Positions 51,350 to 59,915 are shown, counted from the stretch's first letter. The stretch is DNA of 64,000 nt from Phytoactinopolyspora halotolerans (GCF_010550675.1 NZ_JAAGOA010000029.1:35180-99179), one strand, 5' to 3'. Notes: a model not told the origin generated them from the sequence alone. A program made the numbers and translations.

Positions 51350-51625
51350 ATGATGTTGGCGAGTGTCCTCGATGAAGCGTTCGTCACCGACGAGGTGACC
51401 CCTTGTCGGACCGATCCGGAGCTGTGGTTCGCCGACACGCCTGCCGACGTCGAGCTGGCCAAGGAACTGTGCCGGAGCTGCCCGGTGCGCGAGCAGTGCC
51501 TTGCCAGCGCGCTCGACCGAGCGGAGCCCTGGGGCGTCTGGGGTGGTGAGCTTTTCGAGGCCGGCGTGGTCGTACCGCGCAAGCGTCCTCGAGGACGGCC
51601 CCGCAAGACCGAGTTGGCGGCGTGA
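51350..51625 (+). CDS. whiB7: WhiB7, multidrug-resistance transcription factor
   Basis: 91 aa from ATG 51350, preceded by a perfect AAGGAGGTGA 9 nt upstream. Cluster ligands are C19, C41, C44 and C50, with 'WGVWGG' at 61-66. The C-terminal 'RKRPRGRPRK' is the AT-hook that distinguishes WhiB7 and reads the A/T tract next to -35 elements. WhiB7 activates intrinsic resistance genes such as those for efflux and ribosome protection. Position immediately after uvrD2 equals M. tuberculosis Rv3197A. It is regulated by the promoter, leader ORF and attenuator upstream. Confidence 0.96.
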   Translation: MMLASVLDEAFVTDEVTPCRTDPELWFADTPADVELAKELCRSCPVREQCLASALDRAEPWGVWGGELFEAGVVVPRKRPRGRPRKTELAA

Positions 51626-51733
51626 TTCTCAAGTTCGCACAGCCGAGTGTGAGGAGTCGAAGACGTGGAAGTTTTCCCGAACCCTGATATGGCACGACAC
51701 GACCAGACTGACCTGATCTTCCGGAGTGACAAC

Positions 51734-51919
51734 ATGAGTTTGCTGAATGAAGCCTTAGCGCGAGCGCATTGTCGCGACCGCATGGCTGAGGCGGAGGAGC
51801 AGCGGCGTGTGAGCCGGCTGCTGAAGGCCCAACGGCTGGAACGTCGCGCGGCTCGTGCCGCTCGGCGCGCGCGCCGGCTGGCCGCCGCGGCCATCGCGGC
51901 CTCCAGCCGCGCCGCGTAG
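51734..51919 (+). CDS. small Arg/Ala-rich helical protein
   Basis: 61 aa from ATG 51734 with GGAG 7 nt upstream. 'MSLLNEALARAHCRDRMAEAEEQRRVSRLLKAQRLERRAARAARRARRL' forms one long basic helix followed by an Ala-rich tail. Short proteins of this kind occur widely in actinobacteria, usually unassigned. Nucleic-acid or membrane binding is conceivable from charge alone. It lies 109 nt after whiB7 and may be cotranscribed. Confidence 0.6.
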   Translation: MSLLNEALARAHCRDRMAEAEEQRRVSRLLKAQRLERRAARAARRARRLAAAAIAASSRAA

Positions 51920-52096
51920 GCGACGGCCGGACGAACCGGCGAGACGGCGAGACGGCGGACCGGCGAGCGGACAAACCGGCGAGGCCGCGACGCGGCGACG
52001 CCAGCTGAGCGGGAGCTAGTGTTCATCCATCGACGGGCGGGGCATGGCATGGCCATGTTCCGCCCGTCGATGTGCGTCCGGCCCGGGGAGATGCGG

Positions 52097-53419
52097 TTAC
52101 TCGCCCCGGAAGCCGGGCACCCAGCGTTCGAACTCGGCCCGGAACGGCGCCTCACAGTCGAGCTGTGACAACACTCCGATGCCGCCGAGCCATACGCGGT
52201 GGACCAGCAGATACGACGGCGGCACATTCAGCTTCAATCCGACCGTGTAGCCAGGCTTGCGCGGATCGTTGATCCGGTTGAACTGGTCGCGCATCCATGC
52301 TCGGTTGAAGTGGAACGTCTCGGTGGAGGCCGGTTCCAGGAACGGCGCGAGGTAGTCGTAGAGACTCTCCGGGTCGATCGTGATGTGAGGCAGGATGAAG
52401 CCTTCGTCACGCAGACCGTTGACCATCTCTTCGGTGTCCCGGTCCAGCGCGCGCCGCACCAGCCGGCCGATAGACGTGGGAAAGCCTTCCGGCAGCCGGG
52501 CGACCGCGCCATAGTCCAGTACGCCCAACCGCCCGTCCGGCGTCACACGGTAATTGCCTGGATGCGGGTCGGCATGCAGCAATCCGGCGCGCTCCGGCCC
52601 GGAGAAGAGGAACCGCACGTACAGCAGGCCTACGCGGTTCCGTTCTTCCTGGGTCCCTTCGGCGATGATCGTCGACAGTGGTGTTCCCTCGAGCCACTCG
52701 GATACGAGGACGTGCTTCGCGCCGTGGATCAACCGCGGTACGGCGAACTCGGCGTCACCGTCGTAGGCGTACGCGAAGCCGTCCTGGGCATCGGCCTCGA
52801 GCCGGTAGTCGAGCTCCTCGAGCATCCGGTCGTGCAACTCGTCCAGGATGGCCTTGGCGTCGACGCCGGGGACCAGCGAGCCCAGCGTCTTACCGAGCCG
52901 CGCCACCTGGGTGAGGTCTGAACGCAGCGCCTCGTCCGCGCCTGGGTACTGGATCTTCACCGCTACGTCGCTGCCGTCATGCCAGACCGCGCGGTGCACC
53001 TGACCGATCGACGCGGCGGCGGCGGGACGATCGTCGAACGAGACGAATGAGCGCCGCCAGTCCGGGCCCAGATTCTCCGCCATCACCCGATGCACTGTGC
53101 TGGCACGCATGGGCGGCGCCGACTCCTGCAGCTTGGTCAGGGTCTCTCGATACGGCCCCGCGACATCCTCGGGCAGTGCGGCCTCGAGCACGGACAGCGT
53201 CTGCCCGAACTTCATCGCTCCGCCCTTGAGTTCGCCCAGAACTCGGAAGACGTGCTCGGCGGTACGCCGTTGCGTTTCGGCGGTTATCGTCTCGGCCGAT
53301 CGGCCGCCCAGACGCCGGCCGAGTCCCAGCGTCGCGCGCCCGGCGACACCGAGCGGCAAGCTCGCGAGCTTGGCGGCTCTGGTCGCGGCCCTACGTGGCA
53401 GTTCGCTCACGTCAACCAT
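52097..53419 (-). CDS. ABC1/UbiB-family atypical kinase (Rv3197 type)
   Basis: 440 aa from ATG 53419. The ABC1 signatures are the K-x-G-Q motif in 'GAMKFGQTLSVL', the Ala-rich loop 'AAAASIGQVHRA', 'DVAVKIQYPG' with the ATP-binding Lys, 'LHADPHPGNYRV' and the metal-binding Asp of 'GVLDYGAVA'. Family members use ATP in isoprenoid-quinone pathways. In mycobacteria the homolog (Rv3197) sits next to whiB7 and is reported to respond to macrolides. The gene overlaps the ThiF-like gene upstream by 13 bp, so the two are translationally coupled. Confidence 0.9.
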   Translation of the reverse strand: MVDVSELPRRAATRAAKLASLPLGVAGRATLGLGRRLGGRSAETITAETQRRTAEHVFRVLGELKGGAMKFGQTLSVLEAALPEDVAGPYRETLTKLQESAPPMRASTVHRVMAENLGPDWRRSFVSFDDRPAAAASIGQVHRAVWHDGSDVAVKIQYPGADEALRSDLTQVARLGKTLGSLVPGVDAKAILDELHDRMLEELDYRLEADAQDGFAYAYDGDAEFAVPRLIHGAKHVLVSEWLEGTPLSTIIAEGTQEERNRVGLLYVRFLFSGPERAGLLHADPHPGNYRVTPDGRLGVLDYGAVARLPEGFPTSIGRLVRRALDRDTEEMVNGLRDEGFILPHITIDPESLYDYLAPFLEPASTETFHFNRAWMRDQFNRINDPRKPGYTVGLKLNVPPSYLLVHRVWLGGIGVLSQLDCEAPFRAEFERWVPGFRGE

Positions 53420-54453
53420 TCTGCCGTGTGTTCCCAGGTACACCCACAATCCGGGTGCGGTTGCCAGCTCCGGCGCCGGGGCAATCCGTACGGAAGCTCA
53501 ACTTCGACGGTGGCATCGACCGCGCAGACTTCGAAGCCGTCGAGGTAGGCCAGTACCTGGCCGGCCGCCATCCCGGCGACGGCAGCGGTCAGGCTCGCGT
53601 CGCAGGGCGGCGTCGTCGGCGGATACCTGCCTGCCTGGTCGAGAACGGTGGGCCAGTCGGGGTCGCGGTCGGTGCGGTGCAGGTCCAGGCAGCGCAGACA
53701 GGCAGATTCACCGGGGATGACGAGCGGTCCGACAATACCGGTGACCTCGACGATCTTGACCACCAAGTGCGGTATGCGCTCGCGGCAGAAGACGGCGGCA
53801 TACGGTGTCGGATCGGCGCATCCGGTCGCGTCGAGGACGACGATGTCGGGTGGCGGCGCTCCCGGGACTCCGGTCGTCACCGTGCCCTGGTGACCCAGCA
53901 TCTCGCTCAGCGAACGATCGCGCGCGATACCCACCGCCTCGTGTGGGTGTGCGCCGGGGGCGACGTCGGCCTCGGTGACGAGGCGCTGGTCGTCGGCCCA
54001 CACCGTTCCGACGCCGCCGGCGTCGAGCAACCGGGCCACGGACGCGCCGACCCGCCCTCCGCCGACCACCTTGACCCTCCGCTTGCCACGTGCGGCGAAG
54101 GCCGCCAGCCCGCCGTCCGGGCTACGGTCCACTAGGGCGAGGCTGGCCAGATCCGGCCGATGGTGCTCGCGCGGCGTGTCGGAGCCTGACGTCGTCGCGT
54201 CGTGGTCGACGACGGCACCGACCGGCGTCAGTAACCGCAGAAGCCGGTCCACGGTGTCTTTGCGGCCGCCGGCGGCGACCGCGATGTCGCGGAGAGTGGG
54301 CAGGTCGTTATTGCCGTCCATCGCCCGCAACACGGTCGCTTCGATGGGACTGAGTCCGCCGAAGACGTGGCTCTGATTCGCGGTAGTTCCGATCTGTACG
54401 GTCGACGGCTCGCGCCAGGCAAAGCTCAGGGCGGGGTGTAGTTGGGGGCGCAC
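53407..54453 (-). CDS. ThiF/E1-like protein of Rv3196 type
   Basis: 348 aa from GTG 54453, selected because GGAGG lies 8 nt upstream; longer open frames upstream have no signal. Residues about 1-130 look like a small helical or winged domain ('LSPIEATVLRAMDGNNDLPTLRDIAVAAGG'). Residues about 145-345 resemble the Rossmann core of ThiF/E1 enzymes ('VKVVGGGRVGASVARLLDAGGVGTVWADD', 'DATGCADPTPYAAVFCRERIPHLVV'), with paired cysteines 'ACLRCLDLHR' and 'DCGCTWE' as a possible zinc site. E1-like proteins adenylate C-termini, including in RiPP biosynthesis, but no precursor peptide is evident here. Coupled to the ABC1 kinase gene by overlap. Confidence 0.75.
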   Translation of the reverse strand: MRPQLHPALSFAWREPSTVQIGTTANQSHVFGGLSPIEATVLRAMDGNNDLPTLRDIAVAAGGRKDTVDRLLRLLTPVGAVVDHDATTSGSDTPREHHRPDLASLALVDRSPDGGLAAFAARGKRRVKVVGGGRVGASVARLLDAGGVGTVWADDQRLVTEADVAPGAHPHEAVGIARDRSLSEMLGHQGTVTTGVPGAPPPDIVVLDATGCADPTPYAAVFCRERIPHLVVKIVEVTGIVGPLVIPGESACLRCLDLHRTDRDPDWPTVLDQAGRYPPTTPPCDASLTAAVAGMAAGQVLAYLDGFEVCAVDATVEVELPYGLPRRRSWQPHPDCGCTWEHTAEWLT

Positions 54454-54548
54454 GGTGAAGACCTCCGGCGGATACGGCGACGGGATGTCGGCACGCGGTG
54501 TGTGGCCGTCACACGATCTTGCCGTGTTCGGCGCGGACCGTGCTCGAG

Positions 54549-55080
54549 ATATCCACAGGATCCGTCGATGGGTCGGCCGGAGACGAACGGCGAGGCCCCC
54601 AGGGCCGCACGGTGGCGGAACGTGCCTTCCCCGTCGCACGCCGCGCGCACCGGCGTTTTCCGAGGGCCACGCCGTCCAACGAACCATGGACCGGGCTGTT
54701 CGGCGCCGCGCCGGTGTGGATAACGCCCTGTGTTCGCGACCGCGCGATCCTCGGTTGCGGGCCACGACGTGGTGCCTGTTGGTCCCTGGTTCTGAGGCGA
54801 ACGTACGGCTGACTCGGCGTGGCCGCAACATGAACGGACAATATATGTCCACGGCTTGTGGATAAACCTGTGGAGGACTTGTGCAGGGGTGCGGAAACTA
54901 CTGTGGATAGGCGGTGGGAAGCCTGTTGACAGCTTGGTGATAACTTCGGGCGAACTTCCCTGACCTGGGCTGACACCTGGGTTGAGGTGTGGACAAAGAA
55001 ATATCCGCCACAGGCCTGATCGTTTGGTGGAAGACGAGTACCGGTGCAGTCCGGCGCCCATCCGGCAAAAGTTATCCACA
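54549..55080. promoter_or_regulatory. cluster of DnaA boxes in divergent intergenic region
   Basis: Within the 728-bp gap 54454-55181 there are three perfect DnaA boxes (TTATCCACA or its complement): 54715-54723, 54857-54865 and 55072-55080. Three more differ at one base: 54549-54557, 54902-54910 and 54988-54996, the last being TTGTCCACA, a variant used in actinobacteria. An AT-rich palindrome, GGACAATATATGTCC, lies at 54836-54850. No gene is evident; overlapping open frames are antisense shadows. The arrangement resembles a DnaA-binding or titration locus, or a DnaA-regulated promoter region. Confidence 0.75.
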
Positions 55081-55181
55081 ACAAATACCCACATCGGACA
55101 TCTGTTGCTATTACCGTTCCTACATGGAGCAGAGGACGGCCTGGTGTCCTCACGGGCGGTGTTCGGCGGACAGGGAAGCGG

Positions 55182-55718
55182 ATGGAGGCTGAACCGGAGA
55201 TCGAGGTCCGGCGTTCCACGAGGCGCCGGCGCACCGTGACCGCCTTCCGTGAGGGCGGTCGGATCGTCGTGTGCCTTCCGGCCCGATTCAGCGCCGCCGA
55301 GGAGCGGCGGTGGGTAGAGACGATGCTCAGGCGGCTCGAAGCTCAGGAGCAACGGCGCCGACCCAGCGACGAGCAGCTGCTGCGGAGGGCACGAGAGCTG
55401 TCGAGGCGGTACCTCGACGGGCGTGCCGAGCCGTCGAGCATCCGATGGAGTTCGGCGCAGCGCAGCCGGTGGGGTTCATGCACGCCGAGCGACGGTTCGA
55501 TCCGGCTTTCGGAGCGCCTGCTGGGCGTGCCCCCCTGGGTGGTCGACTACGTGATCGTCCACGAGCTGGCGCATCTGCTCATCTCCGACCACCGGGCCGA
55601 GTTCTGGGAACTGGTCCGACGCTATCCGCGAGCGGAGCGAGCACGGGGGTTCCTGGACGGCCTGGATTACGCGACGAACTCACGGCAACCGGACGACGAC
55701 GAGGACAGCATCGATTGA
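55182..55718 (+). CDS. YgjP-like (M48-type/SprT-like) metallopeptidase
   Basis: 178 aa from ATG 55182. The zinc motif H-E-L-A-H occurs in 'VVDYVIVHELAHLLISDHRAEFWELV', with the third ligand His in 'DHRAEFW'. 'SSAQRSRWGSCTPSDGSIRLSERLL' before it is the W-G-S-C segment of the YgjP/DUF45 family. These are small intracellular metalloproteases of unclear substrate. It diverges from the ThiF-like gene across the DnaA-box cluster and is convergent to the DUF2342 gene. Confidence 0.88.
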   Translation: MEAEPEIEVRRSTRRRRTVTAFREGGRIVVCLPARFSAAEERRWVETMLRRLEAQEQRRRPSDEQLLRRARELSRRYLDGRAEPSSIRWSSAQRSRWGSCTPSDGSIRLSERLLGVPPWVVDYVIVHELAHLLISDHRAEFWELVRRYPRAERARGFLDGLDYATNSRQPDDDEDSID

Positions 55719-55760
55719 CGACCGTGGATCCGGCGCCGACGACCGACTCGGTGCCGCCGT

Positions 55761-57161
55761 CTACCGATCGTCGCCGTGCTGCTCGTCACCCTCGTCTGGC
55801 GTGTCGCCGGAATCGTCCTGGGACGTCTCCGGGCCGTCGTCGTCGGCGGCCTGTGCGTCGGCCGAACGCAGCGCATCTTCCAGTTCGGACACATCCACGA
55901 CCGTGTCGCGTTCCAGGAACGCCGCCGGGTCGGCCAGGTCCTCGGCGGACGGCATCAGGTCGGGGTGAGCCCAGATGGCGTCCCGGCCGGTGACACCGCG
56001 CGCCTCGCGGGTGGTCGCCCAGAACGTCGCCGCCTCGCGAAGCTTGCGCGGCCGGAGCTGCAAGCCCACCAGCGTGGCGAAGGTGTGTTCCGCCGGCCCG
56101 CCGGCGGCGCGTCGCCGGCGCACCGTTTCGCGCAAGGCGGAGGCGGACGGCAGCCGCCCGTCGGTGGCTTGCGTGACCACATCGTCGACCCAGCCCTCGA
56201 CGAGCGCCAGCGCGAGCTCCAACCGTTCCAGGGCGGCCTTCTGCTCGTCAGAGGTAGGGATGTCGAACAGTCCGCCCTCCATCGCCTCCTGGAGTGCCTG
56301 CGGATTCGCCGGATCGATGTCGCGGAGCTTCGATTCGATCGAGTCCGTGTCCACGTTGACGTGTCTTGCGTACTCCTCGACCAGCGAGATGATGTGCGAG
56401 CGCAGCCACGGCGCGTGCGCATAGAGGCGCACATACGCGGCCTCACGGAGCGCGAGATACAGCGTGACGTCCCGCGGCTCCACACCGAGGCCTTCGCCGA
56501 AGGCCCGCACGTTGGCCGGCAGCAGGGCCGGATGCCCTTCAGCCAGTGGGACGCCGATGTCCGAGGCGCCACAGACCTCGCCTGCGAGTTTGCCGATGCT
56601 CTGGCCGACCTGGGCTCCCCACATCGAGACGCCGACCTGCTGGAGCATCCCGACCAAAGGCCCGGCGGCCTGCGCCATCTCCGGCGGAAGCGACTGGCTC
56701 ATGGCGTCGGCCACCTTGGCCGCCACCGGTTCGACCAGGCCTCGCCAGGAGGCCTGGGTGCCTTCGACCCACTCGGCGCGGCTCCACGCGCGCGGTGTTC
56801 CGCCGGTGGCAGGGAACGACGTGGCGTCGTCCAGCCAGGTCTCAGCCAGCCGGAACGCGTCATCCACCTCACGACGCTCCGAGCCGCTGACCGACCGGTC
56901 GCCACCGGCCGAGACCACGTCCCGGGCGGCGGAGTTGGCCAGGTCCCAGTTCACCGGACCGCCGGACCAGGACAGCATCTTGCCGATCTGCTGCAGCATC
57001 TGACCGAGATCGGCGCCTCCCTGCTGACCGCCCATCATGCCGAACAGGCTGCTCAACGGGTCTGTGCCGCCGGCGCCGCCGGAGCCACCACCGGAGCCTT
57101 GCTCGGGCTTCTTGTCGTCGTCATCGTCGTCGGAACGGAAACCGAAAGGGACGTCACTCAT
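55761..57161 (-). CDS. DUF2342-family zinc-dependent-protease-like protein (Rv3195 type)
   Basis: 466 aa from ATG 57161. The N-terminus is disordered, 'SDDDDDDKKPEQGSGGGSGGAGG'. The core includes 'GPLVGMLQQVGVSMWGAQVGQSIGKLAGEV' and 'DVTLYLALREAAYVRLYAHAPWLRSHIISLVEEYA'. In relatives I recall the second segment as R-E-A-A-H; here the His is Tyr, so any zinc-dependent activity is doubtful. The C-terminal 40 residues are very acidic. Family function is unknown. It diverges from the following epimerase-like gene, as in the mycobacterial locus. Confidence 0.82.
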   Translation of the reverse strand: MSDVPFGFRSDDDDDDKKPEQGSGGGSGGAGGTDPLSSLFGMMGGQQGGADLGQMLQQIGKMLSWSGGPVNWDLANSAARDVVSAGGDRSVSGSERREVDDAFRLAETWLDDATSFPATGGTPRAWSRAEWVEGTQASWRGLVEPVAAKVADAMSQSLPPEMAQAAGPLVGMLQQVGVSMWGAQVGQSIGKLAGEVCGASDIGVPLAEGHPALLPANVRAFGEGLGVEPRDVTLYLALREAAYVRLYAHAPWLRSHIISLVEEYARHVNVDTDSIESKLRDIDPANPQALQEAMEGGLFDIPTSDEQKAALERLELALALVEGWVDDVVTQATDGRLPSASALRETVRRRRAAGGPAEHTFATLVGLQLRPRKLREAATFWATTREARGVTGRDAIWAHPDLMPSAEDLADPAAFLERDTVVDVSELEDALRSADAQAADDDGPETSQDDSGDTPDEGDEQHGDDR

Positions 57162-57242
57162 AACTATGCCTCGCGCCTCGGGCAGGATGGGAAGCGGTAG
57201 GGGCGCCTCATACGCCCCACCGTAGTAGCAGGAGGAGCAAAC

Positions 57243-58346
57243 GTGGGCACACAGCCGGGCGTGGTTCGCGCTGGGCGCAACAACACCGGTCGCGGAATAG
57301 CGGTAGCGGTGACGGGTGCGGCGTCCGGCGTCGGCCGGGAACTCGTCCGTCGGCTGGCTAGACACGAAGGCATCCGGCAGGTCATCGGGCTGGACGAGGT
57401 TCGTGGCGATGTGGAGGGGGTGACCTGGCGCGTCGTCGATCCGACCGATCCGGCCGTCGTGACGAGGCTCACAGGCGTGGACGTCGTGGTCCATACCGCG
57501 ATCGACCTCAACGTGACCGGCGACGCGGGCCGGCGGTCATTGCGCAACGTGAGGGGCACGCAGACCATTCTCACCGCTGCCGCCGCGGCTGCGGTGCGCC
57601 GGGTGGTCGTGGTCAGCAGCTCCATGGTGTACGGAGCGGCGGTCGACAACCCGGTCCCGTTGGATGAGTCCGCGCCGTTGCGCGCGCCCGCGGACGGCGG
57701 CTTGGTCAGTGATCTGTTGGAGATCGAGGAACTCTGTGCACGAGCCCCGCGCTCGCATCCGGGTACCGCAGTCACGGTCGCGCGGCCGGCGGCGCTCGTC
57801 GGTCCGGGCGTCGACACGGTGCTGACCAGGCATTTCGAGGCTCCTCGACTGTTGGCCATCCGTGGTAGCGAACCGATGTGGCAGTTCTGCCACATCGACG
57901 ACCTCGCTTCGGCCCTGGAGTTCATCGCCCGGCACGACATCGACGGTCCGGTAACCGTCGGCAGCCCCGGCCACCTCGACCAGCAGGCCGTCGAGACGCT
58001 GAGCGGACGTGTCCATGCCGAGCTCTCGGAGTCGTTCGCCCTGGGAGCCGCGGCTCGGCTGCATCGCCTTGGGGTGACACCGGTGCCGGTCAGTGAGTTG
58101 CAGTACGTCGTCCACCCCTGGGTGGTGTCGGTGAGACGGCTCACCGAGGCGGGCTGGCGCGCTGAGTACAGCAACGAACTCGCACTGCAGGCGTTGATGG
58201 AGGGCGTGAGCGGCCGGCATTCGCTGGCCTCGCGCCGCTTCGGAAAACGCGAGACCGCGGCGACGATCGGCGCGGCGGGCGCTACAGTCGCCATATTGGG
58301 TACGGCTGTGGTCGTCCGAAAGGCACGCAAACGAAAGCGGGGGTAG
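57243..58346 (+). CDS. NAD-dependent epimerase/dehydratase-like SDR with C-terminal membrane helix
   Basis: 367 aa from GTG 57243, with AGGAGGAG 5 nt upstream. The Rossmann Gly motif is 'VTGAASGVGRELVRRL', followed by 'VVVHTAIDLNVTGD' and 'VVVVSSSMVYGAAVDN', as in extended SDRs. Where the catalytic Y-x3-K is expected the sequence reads 'LVSDLLEIEEL', so catalysis is questionable. The last 30 residues form a membrane helix and a basic tail ('TVAILGTAVVVRKARKRKRG'). It probably binds NAD(P) at the membrane without typical SDR chemistry. Its stop lies 3 nt before moaE. Confidence 0.82.
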   Translation: MGTQPGVVRAGRNNTGRGIAVAVTGAASGVGRELVRRLARHEGIRQVIGLDEVRGDVEGVTWRVVDPTDPAVVTRLTGVDVVVHTAIDLNVTGDAGRRSLRNVRGTQTILTAAAAAAVRRVVVVSSSMVYGAAVDNPVPLDESAPLRAPADGGLVSDLLEIEELCARAPRSHPGTAVTVARPAALVGPGVDTVLTRHFEAPRLLAIRGSEPMWQFCHIDDLASALEFIARHDIDGPVTVGSPGHLDQQAVETLSGRVHAELSESFALGAAARLHRLGVTPVPVSELQYVVHPWVVSVRRLTEAGWRAEYSNELALQALMEGVSGRHSLASRRFGKRETAATIGAAGATVAILGTAVVVRKARKRKRG

Positions 58347-58349
58347 GTA

Positions 58350-58772
58350 ATGGGCGTGGTCAGGCTCCTGGACGTTCGTTCTGAGCCGCTGTCCGTGGAT
58401 GAGCTCTTGCGTGCGGTCGCCGATGACGGCGCGGGCGGCACGTGTGTCTTCATCGGGACGGTCCGCGAGATCGACGAGGCTCGCGCCGTGGAGGTCTTGG
58501 AGTATGAAGCCCACCCGTCGGTGCAGACGAAACTGCGCGAGGTAGCCGAAGGCGTGACCGCGGCGTATCCGCTGCGCGCGCTGGCGGCCGTGCATCGCGT
58601 GGGAGAACTGCGGATCGGCGATGTGGCGGTGGTGGTCGCGGCGGCTGCCGAGCACCGTGAAGAGGCCTTCGCTGGGTGCCGCAAGTTGATCGACGACCTC
58701 AAGCGAGAGGTGCCGATCTGGAAGCATCAGGTGTTCGCTGACGGCGCGACGGAGTGGGTCGGCTCACCGTAA
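58350..58772 (+). CDS. moaE: molybdopterin synthase catalytic subunit MoaE
   Basis: 140 aa. 'GGTCVFIGTVREID' near 30, 'VEVLEYEAHPS' near 49, 'AVHRVGELRIGDVAVVVAAAAEHREEAFAGCR' and 'KREVPIWKHQVF' near 123 match MoaE. It forms the catalytic half of molybdopterin synthase with MoaD, which moeZ (32496) can charge with sulfur. The MoaD partner is not in this window. The start ATG is 3 nt after the SDR stop. Confidence 0.93.
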   Translation: MGVVRLLDVRSEPLSVDELLRAVADDGAGGTCVFIGTVREIDEARAVEVLEYEAHPSVQTKLREVAEGVTAAYPLRALAAVHRVGELRIGDVAVVVAAAAEHREEAFAGCRKLIDDLKREVPIWKHQVFADGATEWVGSP

Positions 58773-58801
58773 CGGTGCGGGCAGGCCGTAATCTGAACCA
58801 A

Positions 58802-59863
58802 ATGACTCGTCGTTCTGTCAGCCTCATGGTGTCCGGCGCGCTGATCATCATGCTCGTCGCGGTGGCCGCACAATTGCCGGTGCCGTACGTCGTCTATTCA
58901 CCCGGTCCGGTCGTCGACACACTCGCCCAGCTGGAGACCGACGACGGCGAGGAGATACCGGTCGTGCAGATCGACGGTGCGGATACATATCCGGTCGAGG
59001 GGGAGCTGGACCTGACCACGGTCGGCGTCACCTCCGCCGACACTGAACTGGACATCCTGACGGTCCTGCGTGCGTGGCTGGACGACGACCGCGCAGTGGT
59101 TCCGCGCAGCACCGTCTACGAGGACGACGAGACGGCCGAGGAATCGCGTGAGCAGAGCGCGCAGCAGCTCTCCCGGTCGCAGGAGACCGCCAAGGTCGCG
59201 GCGTTGCGAGAGCTCGGTTACGAGGTGCCGCAGCAGGTGGTGATCGCTACGGTGTTCGAGGGCACGCCGGCTGAAGGCGCCCTGGAGCCGGGCGACATCA
59301 TCGTCTCCGTGGACGGCACTCCCATCGCGTCGCCCGACGAGGTGGCCGAGATGATCAGGGAGCGGGAGCCCGGTGACACGGTAGAGATCGGCATCCGGCG
59401 CGACGGTGAGGAGATGACGGTCACGCCGGAGACGGAGGCGGCCGAGGACGGCGGTCATCCGGTCGTCGGTTTCGGGGTCGACTGGGGCTACGAGCTCCCG
59501 GTCGACATCACCATCACCATCGACGACGCCATCGGCGGTCCGAGCGCCGGGATGATCTTCGCCCTGGCCATCTACGACACGATGACCGAGGAGCCGCTGA
59601 TCGAGGGGACTCACATCGCGGGGACCGGCGAGATCACCGGCGACGGCGAGGTGGGGCCGATCGGGGGCATCCAGCAGAAGATCGCCGCGGCCAGTGACGA
59701 CGGCGCCGAGCTGTTCCTGGCTCCGGTCCGCAACTGCAGCGACGCGGTCAGCGCGAACAACGGTGATATGCAGGTGGTTCCAGTGGAGAACCTCGCCGAC
59801 GCGATCGATGCGATCGAGACGTACACGGAGGGCGATCCCGCGGACCTCGCCACGTGCGAATGA
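58802..59863 (+). CDS. PDZ and Lon-type-protease-domain protein, YlbL/Rv3194c type
   Basis: 353 aa from ATG 58802. A hydrophobic N-terminus ('SLMVSGALIIMLVAVAAQLPVPYV') anchors the protein outside the membrane. A PDZ domain covers about 140-225 ('FEGTPAEGALEPGDIIVSVDGTPI', 'REPGDTVEIGIRRDGEE'). The Lon-like protease domain carries the Ser in 'IGGPSAGMIFAL' near 250 and the Lys in 'IGGIQQKIAAA' near 292, so the Ser-Lys dyad is intact. TAATCT (58789-58794) ends 7 nt upstream with no Shine-Dalgarno, consistent with a leaderless message. The family is a secreted serine protease of unknown substrate. Confidence 0.92.
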   Translation: MTRRSVSLMVSGALIIMLVAVAAQLPVPYVVYSPGPVVDTLAQLETDDGEEIPVVQIDGADTYPVEGELDLTTVGVTSADTELDILTVLRAWLDDDRAVVPRSTVYEDDETAEESREQSAQQLSRSQETAKVAALRELGYEVPQQVVIATVFEGTPAEGALEPGDIIVSVDGTPIASPDEVAEMIREREPGDTVEIGIRRDGEEMTVTPETEAAEDGGHPVVGFGVDWGYELPVDITITIDDAIGGPSAGMIFALAIYDTMTEEPLIEGTHIAGTGEITGDGEVGPIGGIQQKIAAASDDGAELFLAPVRNCSDAVSANNGDMQVVPVENLADAIDAIETYTEGDPADLATCE

Positions 59864-59915
59864 CCCGGCACCGTCCTGCCGCTCCGCGCTTTGGCGCGAC
59901 GGCCGGCGCTCGGGG

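Noticed and set aside
54549..55080. The chromosomal origin oriC
   Set aside because: Despite the DnaA boxes, no dnaA, dnaN, recF or gyrB gene flanks the region, which is where actinobacterial oriC lies.
54426..55352. A 308-codon minus-strand frame spanning the DnaA-box region
   Set aside because: It runs through multiple DnaA boxes, overlaps real genes on both sides and has no ribosome site or domain.
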